This document shows positions 46,653 through 59,081 of a DNA stretch of 64,000 nt, piece by piece; position 1 is the first letter of the stretch; every line of letters begins with the position of its first letter. The position numbers were made by a program, and so were the translations under genes. The notes beneath the pieces were generated by a model. That model was not told the origin of the DNA and searched no databases. It worked only from the letters and a program-made list of their open reading frames with translations. Source of the stretch: Stictocephala bisonia (taxonomy: Eukaryota; Arthropoda; Insecta; Hemiptera; Membracidae); the NCBI GenBank assembly GCA_035578905.1, contig JAQJVL010000113.1:1223001-1287000 (forward strand). The letters are read 5' to 3'.

Positions 46653-46785
46653 ATACCCTGACGCAGCATGATCACTCCGTCGCACATGACGAAAAGGGTT
46701 ACAGACCAGGAACCCAAGTTCAATGGTGTCATATTCCAAGATGAGATCGCCAGGACGCGCTTCAACCACACGGAGGAGTTGGAAG
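46653..46785 (+). CDS. Coding exon with start codon of an unidentified host gene
   Basis: A splice acceptor (TTTTTAATGTGTTGTTACAG, ending 46652) precedes 15 untranslated bases and an ATG at 46668. The frame reads MITPSHMTKRVTDQEPKFNG, then VIFQDEIARTRFNHTEELE, and breaks after one base of the next codon at a consensus donor GAAG|GTGAG (46785/46786), giving phase 1. Codon use is GC-richer than the flanking DNA and the segment is clearly non-repetitive. The charged, soluble-looking N-terminus lacks a signal peptide. I do not recognise the gene. Later exons are presumably beyond this window or too short to spot. A CAG at 46665-46667 could be an alternative acceptor. Confidence 0.6.
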
Positions 46786-47090
46786 GTGAGACCATTGCTC
46801 GGTGTTTAACGGTAAGAGAGCCGTAAATACGAAGGAGGGGTTGTACGCCATTATATTATATTACTGATCACTAATCATCATAACCAACATTATCTCTAAA
46901 CTACGTTTTCAAACTTGTGCGTACGGTTCTTGAGTCAAAGTAATAAGAGATCATTAAAATTTAATGATTCTGGAATATTATTTCATAGTTTACCATTGTC
47001 CTCATTCACTACCAAACCCATTCTTACATTAACATATCAAGGCACGTACTTCTGAACATATGTTAACGTGGCGTTTGAAATGTGGCGTGG
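46786..47090 (+). other. Start of a presumed intron
   Basis: AT-rich non-coding sequence after the splice donor. Confidence 0.4.
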
Positions 47091-47196
47091 GGAGGGCGGG
47101 AGAGAGGGAGGGAGGGAGAGAGAGAGGGAGGGAGAGAGAGAGGGAGAGAGAGAGAGGGGAGAGAGAGAGTGGGGAGAGAGAGAGAGAGGGAGATCG
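47091..47196 (+). repeat. GA-rich microsatellite
   Basis: GAGAGAGGGAGGGAGGGAGA-type sequence over about 105 bp, mixing GA and GGGA units. Open frames on both strands here are low-complexity artefacts. Confidence 0.9.
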
Positions 47197-47534
47197 GAGA
47201 TGGCTTCTACTATTGCTGGGTAGGTGGCTGTGGTGGGTTTGTACATCCATAGAGCAACTCTTAAGGAATGAAGCAAAGGATAAGGAACATCATTAACTGC
47301 GTCATCCGTAGAGTCTGTGCAGGGAACAAAGTAGATTAATTTAGTACACTATGGTATGTAGTTTTTTTTTTTTTATTTTTTCTGTAAAAACTTGTATTTG
47401 CATGTTTAAGAAAATGTCTTCTTGGCGTCAGAATGAAATCTATTACCATGTGATCGAAACGAAGAAACAGACATAACATACTGGATTTCAAAGAGGAAAC
47501 CAGAACCAGAGAAGGACAAGAAAAAAATAGACAA

Positions 47535-47987
47535 TTCTTACATATGAGACGCCGACACAACGTTGTTGGTATTTTAAGGCGAATATGAATAGTTATATGA
47601 GTGTAGGATGAGTGTGGATGAGTGTAGTCTGGTTACTAACTGAGTTCAACTGTTCCTCAGAAAGGGCAATTTATTAATAGCCCAACAGCCAGGGCAACTA
47701 AGGGACCTACAGCATTACGTGGAATCCGAACCACGTAGTGCTGGTCTGATTTTCAGCTAATTGACAAGTTTGATACTCAGTTATCTCCCCCACACAACAT
47801 CCGCACAATGACTACCACCCAACATGGACACCCCAGACTTCTCTAGTAGTGTCCACGCCGATAGAAACCACTGAGCGGACGTCATGTCGGTATTAAGAGG
47901 ACCGAGCATCCAACCTATCGCCTACAATCTCCCAAACACTTTGTCCCCAAGTAGCTGAGTTACAGCACTGCGCCAACAGTGCCGACA
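47535..47987 (-). mobile_element. 450 bp interspersed repeat, copy 2
   Basis: The most complete copy: from TTACATATGAGACGCCGACA to TACAGCACTGCGCCAACAGT then GCCGAC. It differs from copy 1 at few positions and lacks its fold-back duplication, so it shows the normal end of the family. Confidence 0.8.
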
Positions 47988-48526
47988 TGTCCAAATGGGC
48001 AGAGGAAAGAAATATGGAATCAAGTGATAAGACGAATAAATTGTGTGAAAACGAGAAGAACTCAAACGAAATGAGATTCATATATGTTTTCCGTGATCCA
48101 ATAGGAACCATACACTAATAATAGCAATCATAAAATATTTCGCTTATAACATAAACATAATGAATACAATGGGACGATTAAAACATACCCGTTTAGAGCT
48201 TTTCATAAAAACAACCAATACAATTTGTAATCTAGCCAAGTATAAACAGTAGTCATTCTATTCATTAATAGTCCAGTCACTGAAGGTAAAACTTCCGAAA
48301 ATGTTCAAGAAAGACAACATTTACCGAACATTTGGAATAAACTCATCTTGCTCTCTACTTCAAAATTTATATGAATGCGAGTTGCGCTTTTTGTTTTAAG
48401 GGGGTAAAAACCACCTCTTATTGTAATAATAAAGATTTATCTTTATTCAAACAAATATATTGAAAAACCAAACAAACAAAAGAAAACGTACACACTGAAA
48501 CTTGTGTTAAGCACTGTAGGATATAA
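47988..48526. other. Unassigned DNA with a 43-codon frame
   Basis: An ATG frame at 47989-48117 (MSKWAEERNMESSDKTNK...) is polar and protein-like but lies directly against the repeat end and has no known domain. The remainder is AT-rich. Confidence 0.3.
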
Positions 48527-49245
48527 TTGTATTGAGATATGTTAAATATTTATTATTTTGCACTTACTATACAACTTAAATCGTGGAGTTTTAAGATATT
48601 AATACCCTTAAGAACTACCCCTTTTATTAACATTTCTACAAAAACCGTCATTAAACGTTATATGATGTAAATATCTTAAAACTATAATACATACTAATGT
48701 TTTTTTTTACAATAAGACTTAATTAGTGACCCTTTTAGATGCTAATAATCTTACAAAATACCGCTTTCATGCAAATTTTTACAACAAGTATTAAACCCTA
48801 CTTGCGGTGACTTACTTATTTCTTTTATTACTGAAGAAGATTTAATCTTTTATTACTGAACGCACATTGACTGCAGCGTTATTATTTATTCACCACTAAA
48901 ATAACAGAAATATACCTAATTTGATGGTATATTTTGATCGTTGCTTAGATGTGTTGTCATCGATAATTAGAAGAAACAGACAAAAGAATCATAGAACACA
49001 ACTTCTGTATATTTGTAAATGTAATATTTTTTTGTATATTTACGTTTTATTAGTGTTTTTAGTTTCTACATATTTGATCGTGTGTACTGAAGAGTATCAG
49101 TGTTTTGAGTATTGCATGTATTGTTTATTTATGTATATTGAAAAAAAATATAAAATTGTCCCTGCTCAATTAGTGCTACATATAAATAACTATATGAAGT
49201 GTAGTTGTAATATGGAAGTAAGTTTATCAATATTAATTTAATAGA
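48527..49245 (+). repeat. Dispersed repeat, copy 2 (partner at 538-1327)
   Basis: Same order and orientation as 538-1327. Shared blocks include TTAAGATATTAATACCCTTA, ACTGAACGCA and CATAGAACACAACTTCTGTA. It lacks the GC-rich ~50 bp found in copy 1. Confidence 0.6.
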
Positions 49246-49453
49246 GATTCATAAATTTTATACAATATGACTATTATTAAAATTTATAAATTTTAATGTG
49301 TATTGTAGTTAAGATATATGACTTGGCTAATGCATATGTTTACTGGCTTAAAAAACGATTTGATTTGATTTAACTGATTTCTTAATACAATAGTTTCCAA
49401 AGTAACGTTTTTTGTGATTTATACTACACACAGATTTTACACAGATGTAACAC

Positions 49454-49488
<35 letters not shown>

Positions 49489-50514
49489 TACATATCCTCT
49501 TATTCTTTATATTTCCTTTGGTATCATCGGTATCTTGAGGAAAGTTTATATGTAACTAATAAAAAAAGGAGCACTCCAAAAAAAATGCCATGCTCCGATA
49601 TATATAGTCCGCTGTCATAAGAATATTATTTTAGTCATATCATAGTTGTACTATATCAAAGAATTTATAGATTTTAACAAATTAAATATTGTATTGCTTA
49701 AACTGACCACTAACTGGTACTCTAAAAGTCATTTAACTGAATAAGAATAGCTCTTTTTTTACTAACTTTTGTAGACTTAAGGGAATGTTGAATTTAGACT
49801 GGTTGTGTTATGACGGTCAACCCACTGGACATCCTCTCTCCTGATCTTTCTAAATTTATTAGTAGTAAACGTAAAATCGAATGCTTTTGTGAAATCTACG
49901 AAAACTTTCATAAATTTTCAGTTTTAATTTAGGCCTTCATAAACATTTTCAACAAATAATTCAGTATTTTTTCTTTTGTAAAACCATGATTATGTTTACT
50001 AAGGAAAGATAAAAGTTGTGATTTTTCGTCCTTTCTATTATTTTTTAAAGCATTGACAACATAGTTATCGGTCTGTACCAGGCTCCTATCTCCTTTTTTT
50101 AATTTGTTGCAACGATGGATTTCTTTAGTAATTCAGGGAAACCCCCGGGGAAAACTCATATTAATTGATGCTAGTGAAACAGACACATCTAATGCAATTG
50201 ATTTAAATTTTTTTTTATTGAGGTGAACAGAGTCCCATACCACAGATGTTTTTATTTTTTAAGCTGGCTATGATGGTTTGAATGGAATGGTTTGCTTCTA
50301 TAAATATGTAAAGATAGAACACATTTAAGCCTTTGGTCCCACGATAAGTGTGAAAAAGACAATTTTTCCTTCGAAAATGCATTCTTTTTTAAACAATACC
50401 TCAAAGTACGTTAAGTGGGAAATGTTATACCATGAAAATAAACAAATAAATTAATGCCACAAACACCATAAAGTCATCAGCCAATCCAAACACATATTAG
50501 ACAATAAGGAGCTC

Positions 50515-50556
50515 ACAAATAAGCCTTTCACATATATATATGAAAGGCTTATTTGT
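50515..50556. repeat. Perfect 16 bp hairpin
   Basis: ACAAATAAGCCTTTCA pairs perfectly with TGAAAGGCTTATTTGT around a 10 bp AT loop. It is followed by short direct repeats of AATATATATTAAAACT-type sequence. Confidence 0.8.
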
Positions 50557-51113
50557 ATATATTAAAACTACTAATATATATTAAAACTAATATATATTAA
50601 AACATTAAGTAAGAGAGGAAATAGTGTATACATTGTCTTCACTTAGCAATAATATAAAAAAATATGTTAGATGGGAAGCAATCATATTTGTAATGCATTT
50701 CTGATGGTATCGTGGTAAATAGATAATTAAATAGTTAACTAATTTAAATCTATTGTTCCTTTTTTACGTGGGTGCTGTTGAAATTCAACAGCTGAATGAT
50801 TCTGCTGAAAGCAAGCATTTAGCCTATGTTGAGGCGGAGATCTGCTGAGCTGGCAATACGGTAACAATACAACTTTGGGGAGATATCGTCTACCATTATT
50901 ACAGTGACTTAACTTTTGTATAGCATTTACATCTACATTTTAATGGGAATACTAAAGAGGAAATGGTAAAGACATAATATTCTAAAACACAAGATAAAAT
51001 TGTTAGAAACTTGATATTCCGTTCAAACTATAGTTTAGGAGTTTTTATTTTGAGTTGGGTAAATATTCATTTTATTCATTTTGTGTTATTAGCCTCCAGA
51101 ACTGTTACATTAT

Positions 51114-51153
51114 GATGTCCACTGAATGAAATGATATTCATTCAGTGGACATC
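51114..51153. repeat. Perfect 17 bp hairpin
   Basis: GATGTCCACTGAATGAA (51114-51130) pairs perfectly with TTCATTCAGTGGACATC (51137-51153), with a 6 bp loop. Confidence 0.8.
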
Positions 51154-52440
51154 CTAGAATGCTCTTTAATTTTACAATACAATTGAGTGATTATTATTTT
51201 GAGTTAGTATTCAGTTAGTGGTTATAATCGAATGCTACTTGGTGTTGGGTTCGAATTAATTTTCATTTACATATTAATTATTGATACTATGTAAGGAGAA
51301 TAGTCAGTCTTAGTTTGTAACAAAGTTTAAATTTGCTCACAAAATTCTACCATATCCATACGAACAGTGTCTTAAAAATAATTATGCATTTTTTTAAATA
51401 GTTTCTTAGTCTACAATATTAAAACATGCAGATTTGTCTGTATTACCGATCTAAAGAACAAAAATAAATCGAAAACTGCACAGCTAAGATATAAGCCAGG
51501 AACACTTAAAGAAGCACAACGCCATCAAGATCGTGATTTCTACGTACGTGAAATACTTACGTGGTTTGATACTTACTAGTAATATAGTGAACGGGAACTA
51601 TGTTCATATTGAAAATGCATTGGCTCAAAATAACCAACTAAAAATAATATAATGAACAGAATATTCCATTTATCTTTTCTTGAAAATACATAGCCTCAAT
51701 CGTCGCAGACACCCTACTACCGTTTCTAGAACTATACCGTAATTATGTTCTCATCACAAAGTGTTTACAGTCCAAGATGCTTTACATATGCGTACTGTTT
51801 AAAACGTCCCAATTCCTCTCTCGTTTAAAATATACAATATAACTTCAATACAAAAATTCTCCTTGAAGTTCACGTGCAGGGGGTTTCATTAGTTGAAAAT
51901 ATATTCTGTTCTAAAAATTCCAGTTATATTCATAAATTGAAAACTGATATAGTAACTATAGAAACAATAACCTTTTTACTAAGTGTACAAAAATATTGAC
52001 AACAAAACTCACTTTAGTTTCATATATTTTTTATTTATATATTCTTAGAAAATGTATTATTTATCGGTTATATATGCGTGAATTTGGCCTTGAAATGGGC
52101 GTGATGTAAGAGAATGTAGTCTTTGTTACAAACTATTTCTTGATGGCCCAACTACAAATAAACAACCAGATGATATTTTTCAAAATTTCTGTTGCCTCTA
52201 ATTAGGGCCAAACTTATGTCTTATGAAACTGGATTTTAACCAACACCATTAAAGACAAATTTGTCTGCGTAAAGACTTCGACATAGAAACAAATGAGAAC
52301 TAAAAAATATCGCTTATGAAAACAAAAAAACTTACACTCATTAAGTTTTTGAATTTTTGGCAAAAACTGACATTTTTTGCCAGCACTGAAAATACAGTGT
52401 GTAATACAGCTGATAATGCTAATCCGAGATACGTATCCAC

Positions 52441-54380
52441 GTAAACCGTTAGCTTAACGGAGCGCATCTGTACTCTACATCAACAGTTGGCTTTACAGCG
52501 CGCATCTATACCCACAATATCCGTTGGCTTTACTGAACACATATATACTCCACAATATCTGTTGGCTTTACAGAGCACATATATACTACACAATATCCGT
52601 TGACTTTACTGAACACATATGTACTCCACAATATCTGTTGAATTTACTGAGCACATATATACTCCACAACAACCGTTGGCTTTACTGAGCACATATATAC
52701 TCCACGATATCCGTTGGCTTTACTGAACACATATATACTCCACAACAACCGTTGACTTTACTGAGCACATATATACTCCACAACAACCGTTGGCTTTACT
52801 GAGCACATATATAATCCACAATATCTGTTGGCTTTACAGAGCACATATATACTACACAATATCCGTTGACTTTACTGAACACATATGTACTCCACAATAT
52901 CTGTTGAATTTACTGAGCACATATATACTCCACAACAACCGTTGGCTTTACTGAGCACATATATACTCCACGATATCCGTTGACTTTACTGAACACATAT
53001 ATACTCCACAACAACCGTTGACTTTACTGAGCACATATATACTCCACAACAACCGTTGGCTTTACTGAGCACATATATAATCCACAATATCCGTTGACTT
53101 TACTGAACGCATATATACCTCACAACAACCGTTGACTTTATTGAGCACATATATACTCCACAACAACCATTGGCTTTACTGAGCACATATATACTCCATA
53201 ATATCCGTTGACTTTACTGAACACATATATACTCCACAATATCTGTTGACTTTACTGAACACATATATACTCCACAATATATGTTGGCTTTACTGAGCAC
53301 ATATATACTCCACAACAACCGTTAGCTTTACTGAGCACATATATACTCCACAATATCCGTTGGATTTACTGAACACATATTACATACTCCACAATATCCG
53401 TTGGCTTTACTGAACACATATACACTCCACAATATCTGTTGGCTTTAATGAACACATACACACCCCCATAACAACCGTTGATTTTACTGAACAAACATAT
53501 ACTCCAAAACAACTGTTGACTTTACTGAACACACATATACCCCACAACAACCGTTGGCTTTACTGAGCACATATTATACTCCACAATATCCGTTGGCTTT
53601 ACTGGACACATATATACTCCACAATATCTTATTATTACATATGAGACGCCGACACAACGTTGATGGTATTTTAAGGCGAATATGAATGGTTATATGAGTG
53701 TAGGATGAGTGTGGATGAGTGTAGTCTGGTTACTATCTGAGTTCAACTGTTCCTCAGAAAGGGCAATTTATTAATAGCGCAACAGCCAGGGCAACTAAGG
53801 GACCTACAGCTTTACGTGGAATCCGAACCGTTGACTTTACTGAACACATATTTACTCCACAATATCCGTTGACTTTACTGAACAAATATATACTTCACAA
53901 TATCTGTTGACTTTACTGAACACATATATACTCCACAATATCCGTTGGCTTTACTGAACACATATATATTTCCTCAACAACCGTTGGCTTTACTGAACAC
54001 ACATATACCCCACAACAACTGTTGGCTTTACTGAACACATATATACTCCACAATATCCGTTGGCTTTACTGAACCCATATTACATACTCCACAATATCCG
54101 TTGGCTTTACTGAACACATATTATATACTCCACAATATCCGTTGGCTTTACTGAACACATATATTTATCTTTAAACTTCACAATATCCGTTGGCTTTACT
54201 GAACAAATATATACTCCACAACAACCGTTGACTTTACTGAACACACATATACTCCACAACAACCGTTGACTTCAATGAACACATATATACCCCACAAGAA
54301 CCGTTGGCTTTACTGAACACATATTTACTCCACAATATCCGTTGGCTTCAGTCCATAACAACCGTTGGCTTTACTGAACA
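52441..54380 (+). repeat. 38 bp minisatellite (about 45 units) with an insertion
   Basis: The unit is CCGTTGGCTTTACTGAACAC, then ATATATACTCCACAATAT or ...ACAACAA. Higher-order structure is visible: a block of several units around 52560-52790 recurs nearly unchanged around 52850-53090. A foreign fragment (53627-53828) splits the array. Edge units are diverged. Confidence 0.95.
53627..53828 (-). mobile_element. Truncated copy of the 450 bp interspersed repeat inside the minisatellite
   Basis: It begins ATTACATATGAGACGCCGAC and ends abruptly at GTGGAATCCGAACC, where minisatellite sequence (CCGTTGACTTTAC) resumes. Only the first ~200 bp of the family are present. If the shared end is the 3' end, this is a 5'-truncated retro-insertion. 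Confidence 0.8.
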
Positions 54381-55239
54381 CATCTATGCTACAGGTCACA
54401 AATACCGATATTAGTTTGCCTATTATTAGATAGACGTTGATGGATAGGTGGAAGAAGGGAAATGTTATAAAAAAGCTCCTTGACTGGAACAAGCTGTTCT
54501 GCAAGGTGTTAAACAACCATGTCACTATTATCATTTTTTTTATATGCTACTTTTTAAGAATAGACTTATTTTAAGGCCTAATTTACAGTTGAAAATGAAC
54601 AAACTTGTCAAGTCTTATTCGTTCCTGTTACACCTTTAATCAAAGTCCCTAGTAGGTTCTGAAGTCATAATTTGAGCCGTAAAAGGGACTAATGGAAACG
54701 AACAGTTGGCCAGGAAATATAATTAACTACTTCTCCGTCATCCCTAACAACGACCTGCATCGTTGACAGGTCGTTTTATATGGTCGGGAAATTATTCAAT
54801 TTCCTAAGTAACTCCAGTTTGATTTTCCAATTAGACATTGTGTTATATCTAAATCAACAATGATTTGTGTACCTTTTTATCATAAATACACATTGTTTTA
54901 ATTATAACATGAATTATATATACCAATTATTTTCAACATAAATTATGCCCATTTTCTAAAAGTCGTTAACTTAACAAAGTGTTTTGGTTTGAGGCTAACT
55001 TACTGTAAGGCAATTAAGAGTGCTGGAGTAATCAAAAATATGTTTAATCGTTTATTTATTAGCTGATTTTAAAGATTTAAATGTTGACTAATTCTTAAAT
55101 AAATACCTAAAATTCATTGCTAATTGTTTTTCAAATTTTCTGCTGTTTTCGTTTTTTTAATTAAACAAATTTAAGTATCAACACAAAGAATTAAGTATAA
55201 TTAAAAGAATAGAAATAAAAAAAGACAAAAGGTATAGTT
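54381..55239. other. Unassigned AT-rich DNA
   Basis: A small stem AACGACCTG/CAGGTCGTT lies near 54748-54775. Nothing else. Confidence 0.5.
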
Positions 55240-55860
55240 TTAGGGAGTAAGGAAAAGATAAAATTGAAGGTAAAAGTAATAGATATTGAAGGTAAACAGT
55301 AAAGCAATTCAGATAACTGGAAAGATATGCGTTGCACAAAAGAAGTATAAAACAAGAATTGAAATGGAAAAGGAAGCTTTTAGTAAAGAGAGGAGATTAT
55401 AATGTGATGCACTGGAAAAAGAGCTAAAAAAGAGATTAATGAAATGCTACATCTGAAGTGTGTTGCTTTTTGGAGCAGAAACATTTGACACTAAGAAAAG
55501 AAGATATAAGAAGACTAGAGACGGTGGTTGTGGAGGAGGATGGAAGATGTGAAGTTAAGGGGACTAATGAGGAAGTATTCAGAAGAGTATGAAAGAAGAA
55601 TGAAGTAGTAAAAATAAATAAGGAGGGGAAAACGAAATTGGCTAGGATATACAATGAGAAAAGAGTGTTTATTAAGGACAGTTGATGAGGGAATGGTGGA
55701 GGGAAGAAGAAATAGATGAGAGATAATATGCTGATTTTTGTACGATTTAAAAAATGAAAAAGGATTCTGTGACCCAAACGATGTGTACAAGAAAGAGGAA
55801 CATGGGGGAAATAATTCATTAAAACCTGCCTGGAGACAGAAATACAAATGATGATGATTG
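55240..55860 (+). pseudogene. Decayed LINE 3' region
   Basis: Purine-rich DNA with fragments in several frames matching the post-RT region of insect LINEs: VLLFGAETF near 55462, NWLGY near 55636, DEGMVEGRR near 55686, and an end like LKPAWRQKYK followed by GATGATGATTG. Stops and frame changes throughout. The 3' terminus resembles the unit of the 53 bp minisatellite at 24983. Confidence 0.6.
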
Positions 55861-56785
55861 ACTATTTTTATGACAAAAATTAAAATAAATAATAAAATGC
55901 GCTAATAAATCAACATGATCCATTCTAATACTTTACAAACATAATTTATCGGAAAGAACAAAAAATATCGGAGTATCCTTCAAAACTGGTTTTGTAGAAA
56001 ATACGGCTTACCACTTCAGCCCCGAAAGATTCAAATTATTTAATTACTACCTAAAATTATATTTAAATTTGATTATTCATTGTTTGAGTTCTAATATTAT
56101 GTCTTTTGATATACTCCATAAACCTGCTTGAGTTGACAGAATATTGGGTTTTCCCAGCACATTAGCTACTTCAGCTATCAGTAGAAGGTTGTATCACGGA
56201 CTACTTTGAAACTGAATACGTTTGAGGGGTAGAGCCGTCTTCTCCACCCTCCATTACCAACTCAACCACAACATTTTATATCGTAAAATCCACCTTTACC
56301 CGTGGTCAAAGGGTTATTATCGACTTTGACAGTATTCTACATTATCCTCATATTCTTTCGGAAGGTAAATTTAATTTTTCGAAAATCACACTGAGTATAC
56401 TGCAGGCATGAGAAGGCCTCACTACTAGTTTCGTAATAATGTTACAAAAATTGGCTTTATATAGTTAAATTTCTTGATATGAAAACTACTTTGACTTATT
56501 TGTTTTGAACATAATACAATTTGAATTGCAATAATTTATCTTCGATTTTAATAATAATGATTCTCTATTTACAAACATAATAAACATTTTAATTCTCAAA
56601 AAACAATCAATATTATTCTTGTAATTTGTTAGGTTATGAGTTTCCTGTTCTTCATAAAAAGGTTTTCTCGTGTAAATAAAAATAATAACAATGATATTGT
56701 CGCGTGTTTAGAACACTTCCCAGTAATAACACATGATAATTCCGGTATGGTTAAACTATTAAACTATTAGTTTTTAATAATGTAT
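55861..56785. other. Unassigned AT-rich DNA
   Basis: No feature supported. Confidence 0.5.
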
Positions 56786-57060
56786 TTTCAGCGAATAAAA
56801 GAAGAGAAGTAACAGCCAATAGGAATTGACCAATAATATCACAGCAGCCGCCATTTTGACGATTCTAGCCAATGGGGTCACGTGGTTATAGGTTATAAAT
56901 AGAGTTGTTGAACACCATTTTCCATTCTTTTGTGAATCCCTCTGATCTGAGGAAGGTGAGCGTGGTTCACGAAATCGATCAACATAATATTCGTGCATTT
57001 TGTACTTGTATTGTAATATATTTGTGCATATTGTGCTTATATTGTAATAAATTTGTGTTG
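56786..57060 (+). mobile_element. Penelope-like or LTR-like promoter block with a CTGAGGA...GAAA stem
   Basis: CCAAT-type motifs near 56816, 56830 and 56870 are followed by TATAAAT at 56894-56900. Then come CTGAGGA (56947-56953), a GTGA/TCAC stem and GAAA (56971-56974). The CUGANGA-stem-GAAA order is the core of a hammerhead ribozyme, and Penelope-like elements often carry such motifs. I do not see the third stem and cleavage site needed for activity, so this is a degenerate or only superficially similar motif. Short repeats of TTGTGCATATTGTGCTTATA follow. Confidence 0.35.
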
Positions 57061-57764
57061 TGTGACGTTTACTTGTACTGAATATATTTAATATATATTA
57101 TTTATTAGTTATCGTAAATCAAACCAATATCTGTGGTTCAGATTCCTTTCGGTATTTTAGTCTCTGTAATCCCTCTGGCCCATTCTGAGGAGAAGTAAAT
57201 CTCAGGTCGAGTATAAGTGAGGCTATTCCCACTCATCCTTCACTTGTGTATTCTTTCTTAAAATATGCAACAGTGTCGGTGTCTTTTTTATGTATGTTCA
57301 AACATTGTCCACTGCTCTTGGACTCTTCCACGTCAGTTCCATCAGACTAAGAAAATAAAGTCTAAAACCTAGCAAAAAGCCGTGTTAATATTAGTTTAAG
57401 TGGTATTGCAGCTTGTGGCTACAACTATCACAGCATTATAACCACTTTACATTACACATCACCACCTGTATTTACGACTTGGTTTGTTGCTTTTGAGGTG
57501 TATTGCAAAATAAATAATAAACTTTAAATATATTTTGAAACAACCAATTTTTACAGTCACAAACCAAACAACTATAATACACAAACATTTGATAAAAGAG
57601 AAATAAACACATATTAATTATGAATTACAAAGAGTGAAATGTATTAATTTCAATCTACAGATTTCAATATCAAGCTTACTTCGGTTTAACACTTGCTCAT
57701 AATGTTTATCTTTTATTTTCTTTATCTGATGATGATATCAGATTGTTAAGTTTCTGACGAAGGT
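57061..57764. other. Unassigned DNA
   Basis: No gene supported. A TCTGATGATGATATCAGA palindrome lies near 57724. Confidence 0.5.
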
Positions 57765-57843
57765 TCATTCAGCCAACAGTTTGGTCGGTGACTTGAGATA
57801 GCGCACACGAACGACTGAGTCTGGATGTAAGACTTGAGAATGA

Positions 57844-58020
57844 TCTGCTAAACAAATGCCCTTTATCGTCGTAGGGGATGAAGCATTTGGTTCAATAAAG
57901 AGGATTTTATGTTCTTTCCCAAAGAAAAATCTTAATGTTGTGTAGAGAATATTTAACCACAGACATGTAAGAGCACGCCGAATGGTGGAACGTATTTTCA
58001 AAATACTTTTGTGCATTTAA
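57844..58020 (+). pseudogene. PIF/Harbinger transposase fragment (left arm)
   Basis: The frame reads QMPFIVVGDEAFGSIKRILC, then a stop (TAG at 57943-57945) in an otherwise unbroken frame, then RIFNHRHVRARRMVERIFKI and a TAA at 58018-58020. VVGDEAF and F-N-x-R-x-x-RARR-x-VE-x-x-F are signatures of the C-terminal part of the PIF/Harbinger DDE nuclease, around its last acidic residue. The N-terminal two thirds are absent. It is the inverted partner of 60950-61170. Confidence 0.75.
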
Positions 58021-59081
58021 AATGGTTGTCCCGGATTCTGTATGAACTGAAAAACATAAACCACCTCTTCATGGGCCATTTAAATTGACTAAATTTGCAA
58101 ATCATTAGTTCAACACATTATCATTTATGTGTGCATTTCATTTTCACTAATAACTCAATAGTTTTTAGAAATATAACGCAATCTTGTAAATTCAATAAAA
58201 AAATTATCTGTTGAAAAAGAGCATATTGTTTACTTTTATTAATTTAATACAAGAGAAAATTTGATCACACAGGTGTTTCAAACAATTGTAAATGCTAATT
58301 AACTTTTAATTAGGCTACATAATTAATAATACAGTGTAAGGTAATGCAGTATCATAATCTAAAATCTTAAATTCTTATGTTATGGAATTAAAATATTACT
58401 TCTAATGGTATGTGGGAGATAAAAAGCTTTTGGCAGAGAGAAAAGTACGTTCCAATCACTTCACAGTGAGTTTCATCTCTTGGACAGTACTTTAGTTCTT
58501 TATACACATTACCTAGTAAAAATATTTTTAGCGTTTTATATTGTGCTATATTTTTCTATATAAAGAAATTTTACAGCATTTGGTAGGCAATAAGATTTTT
58601 TCTTTCTTAATTATTTGTGTACATCTGTTTGATTAGTTTAAAAAAAACACAACTAAAACACTCACTGCCGTTTTCATGTTTTATATTTATTAAATTTATA
58701 ATATGACCTTTATTACTAACAAAATTAATAACGTTTGTCAGTTTTTTTTAAGTAATCACTTCATGTTAACAGTAATAACGGCGTGCATTGCTTTTGAGTG
58801 TTCTTCTTCGAATGTAATATTTTCTTCATTTGAAATAATTGTATTAGTCTTGTAATCTACTATCCTATAATGTGTGCTGCTTGTTATTTTAGAGTACACT
58901 TTTTTCTTTTAACTCTGTTATATTCAATATATTTCTCATAAATTATTTATCTTTTCATCTTGTAGAAATGCTATTAATTTATGACTAACAAAGTGACAAC
59001 TCGTTTAAGATAGTTTTAATTAGCTATATTTTAAGAACATCTAGAACTACATCTTAGAACTTAGGCTTAAGCGGCCGGTGT

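Larger units (their letters stand above)
49246..52440. other. AT-rich DNA with a poly-T tract and two perfect hairpins
   Basis: T30 at 49456-49485. Two perfect hairpins are listed separately. No coding region is supported. Confidence 0.5.

Noticed and set aside
47029..47296. Ser/Leu/Pro-rich and Arg/Glu/Gly-rich frames
   Set aside because: Translations of the GA-rich microsatellite.
55436..55847. Minus-strand frames of 110-127 codons rich in Phe/Ser/Leu
   Set aside because: Antisense to the purine-rich LINE remnant, whose plus-strand motifs are recognisable.
57765..58016. 83-codon minus-strand frame at the left arm
   Set aside because: It is antisense to the Harbinger transposase fragment, which explains its similarity to the plus-strand frame at 61017-61241.
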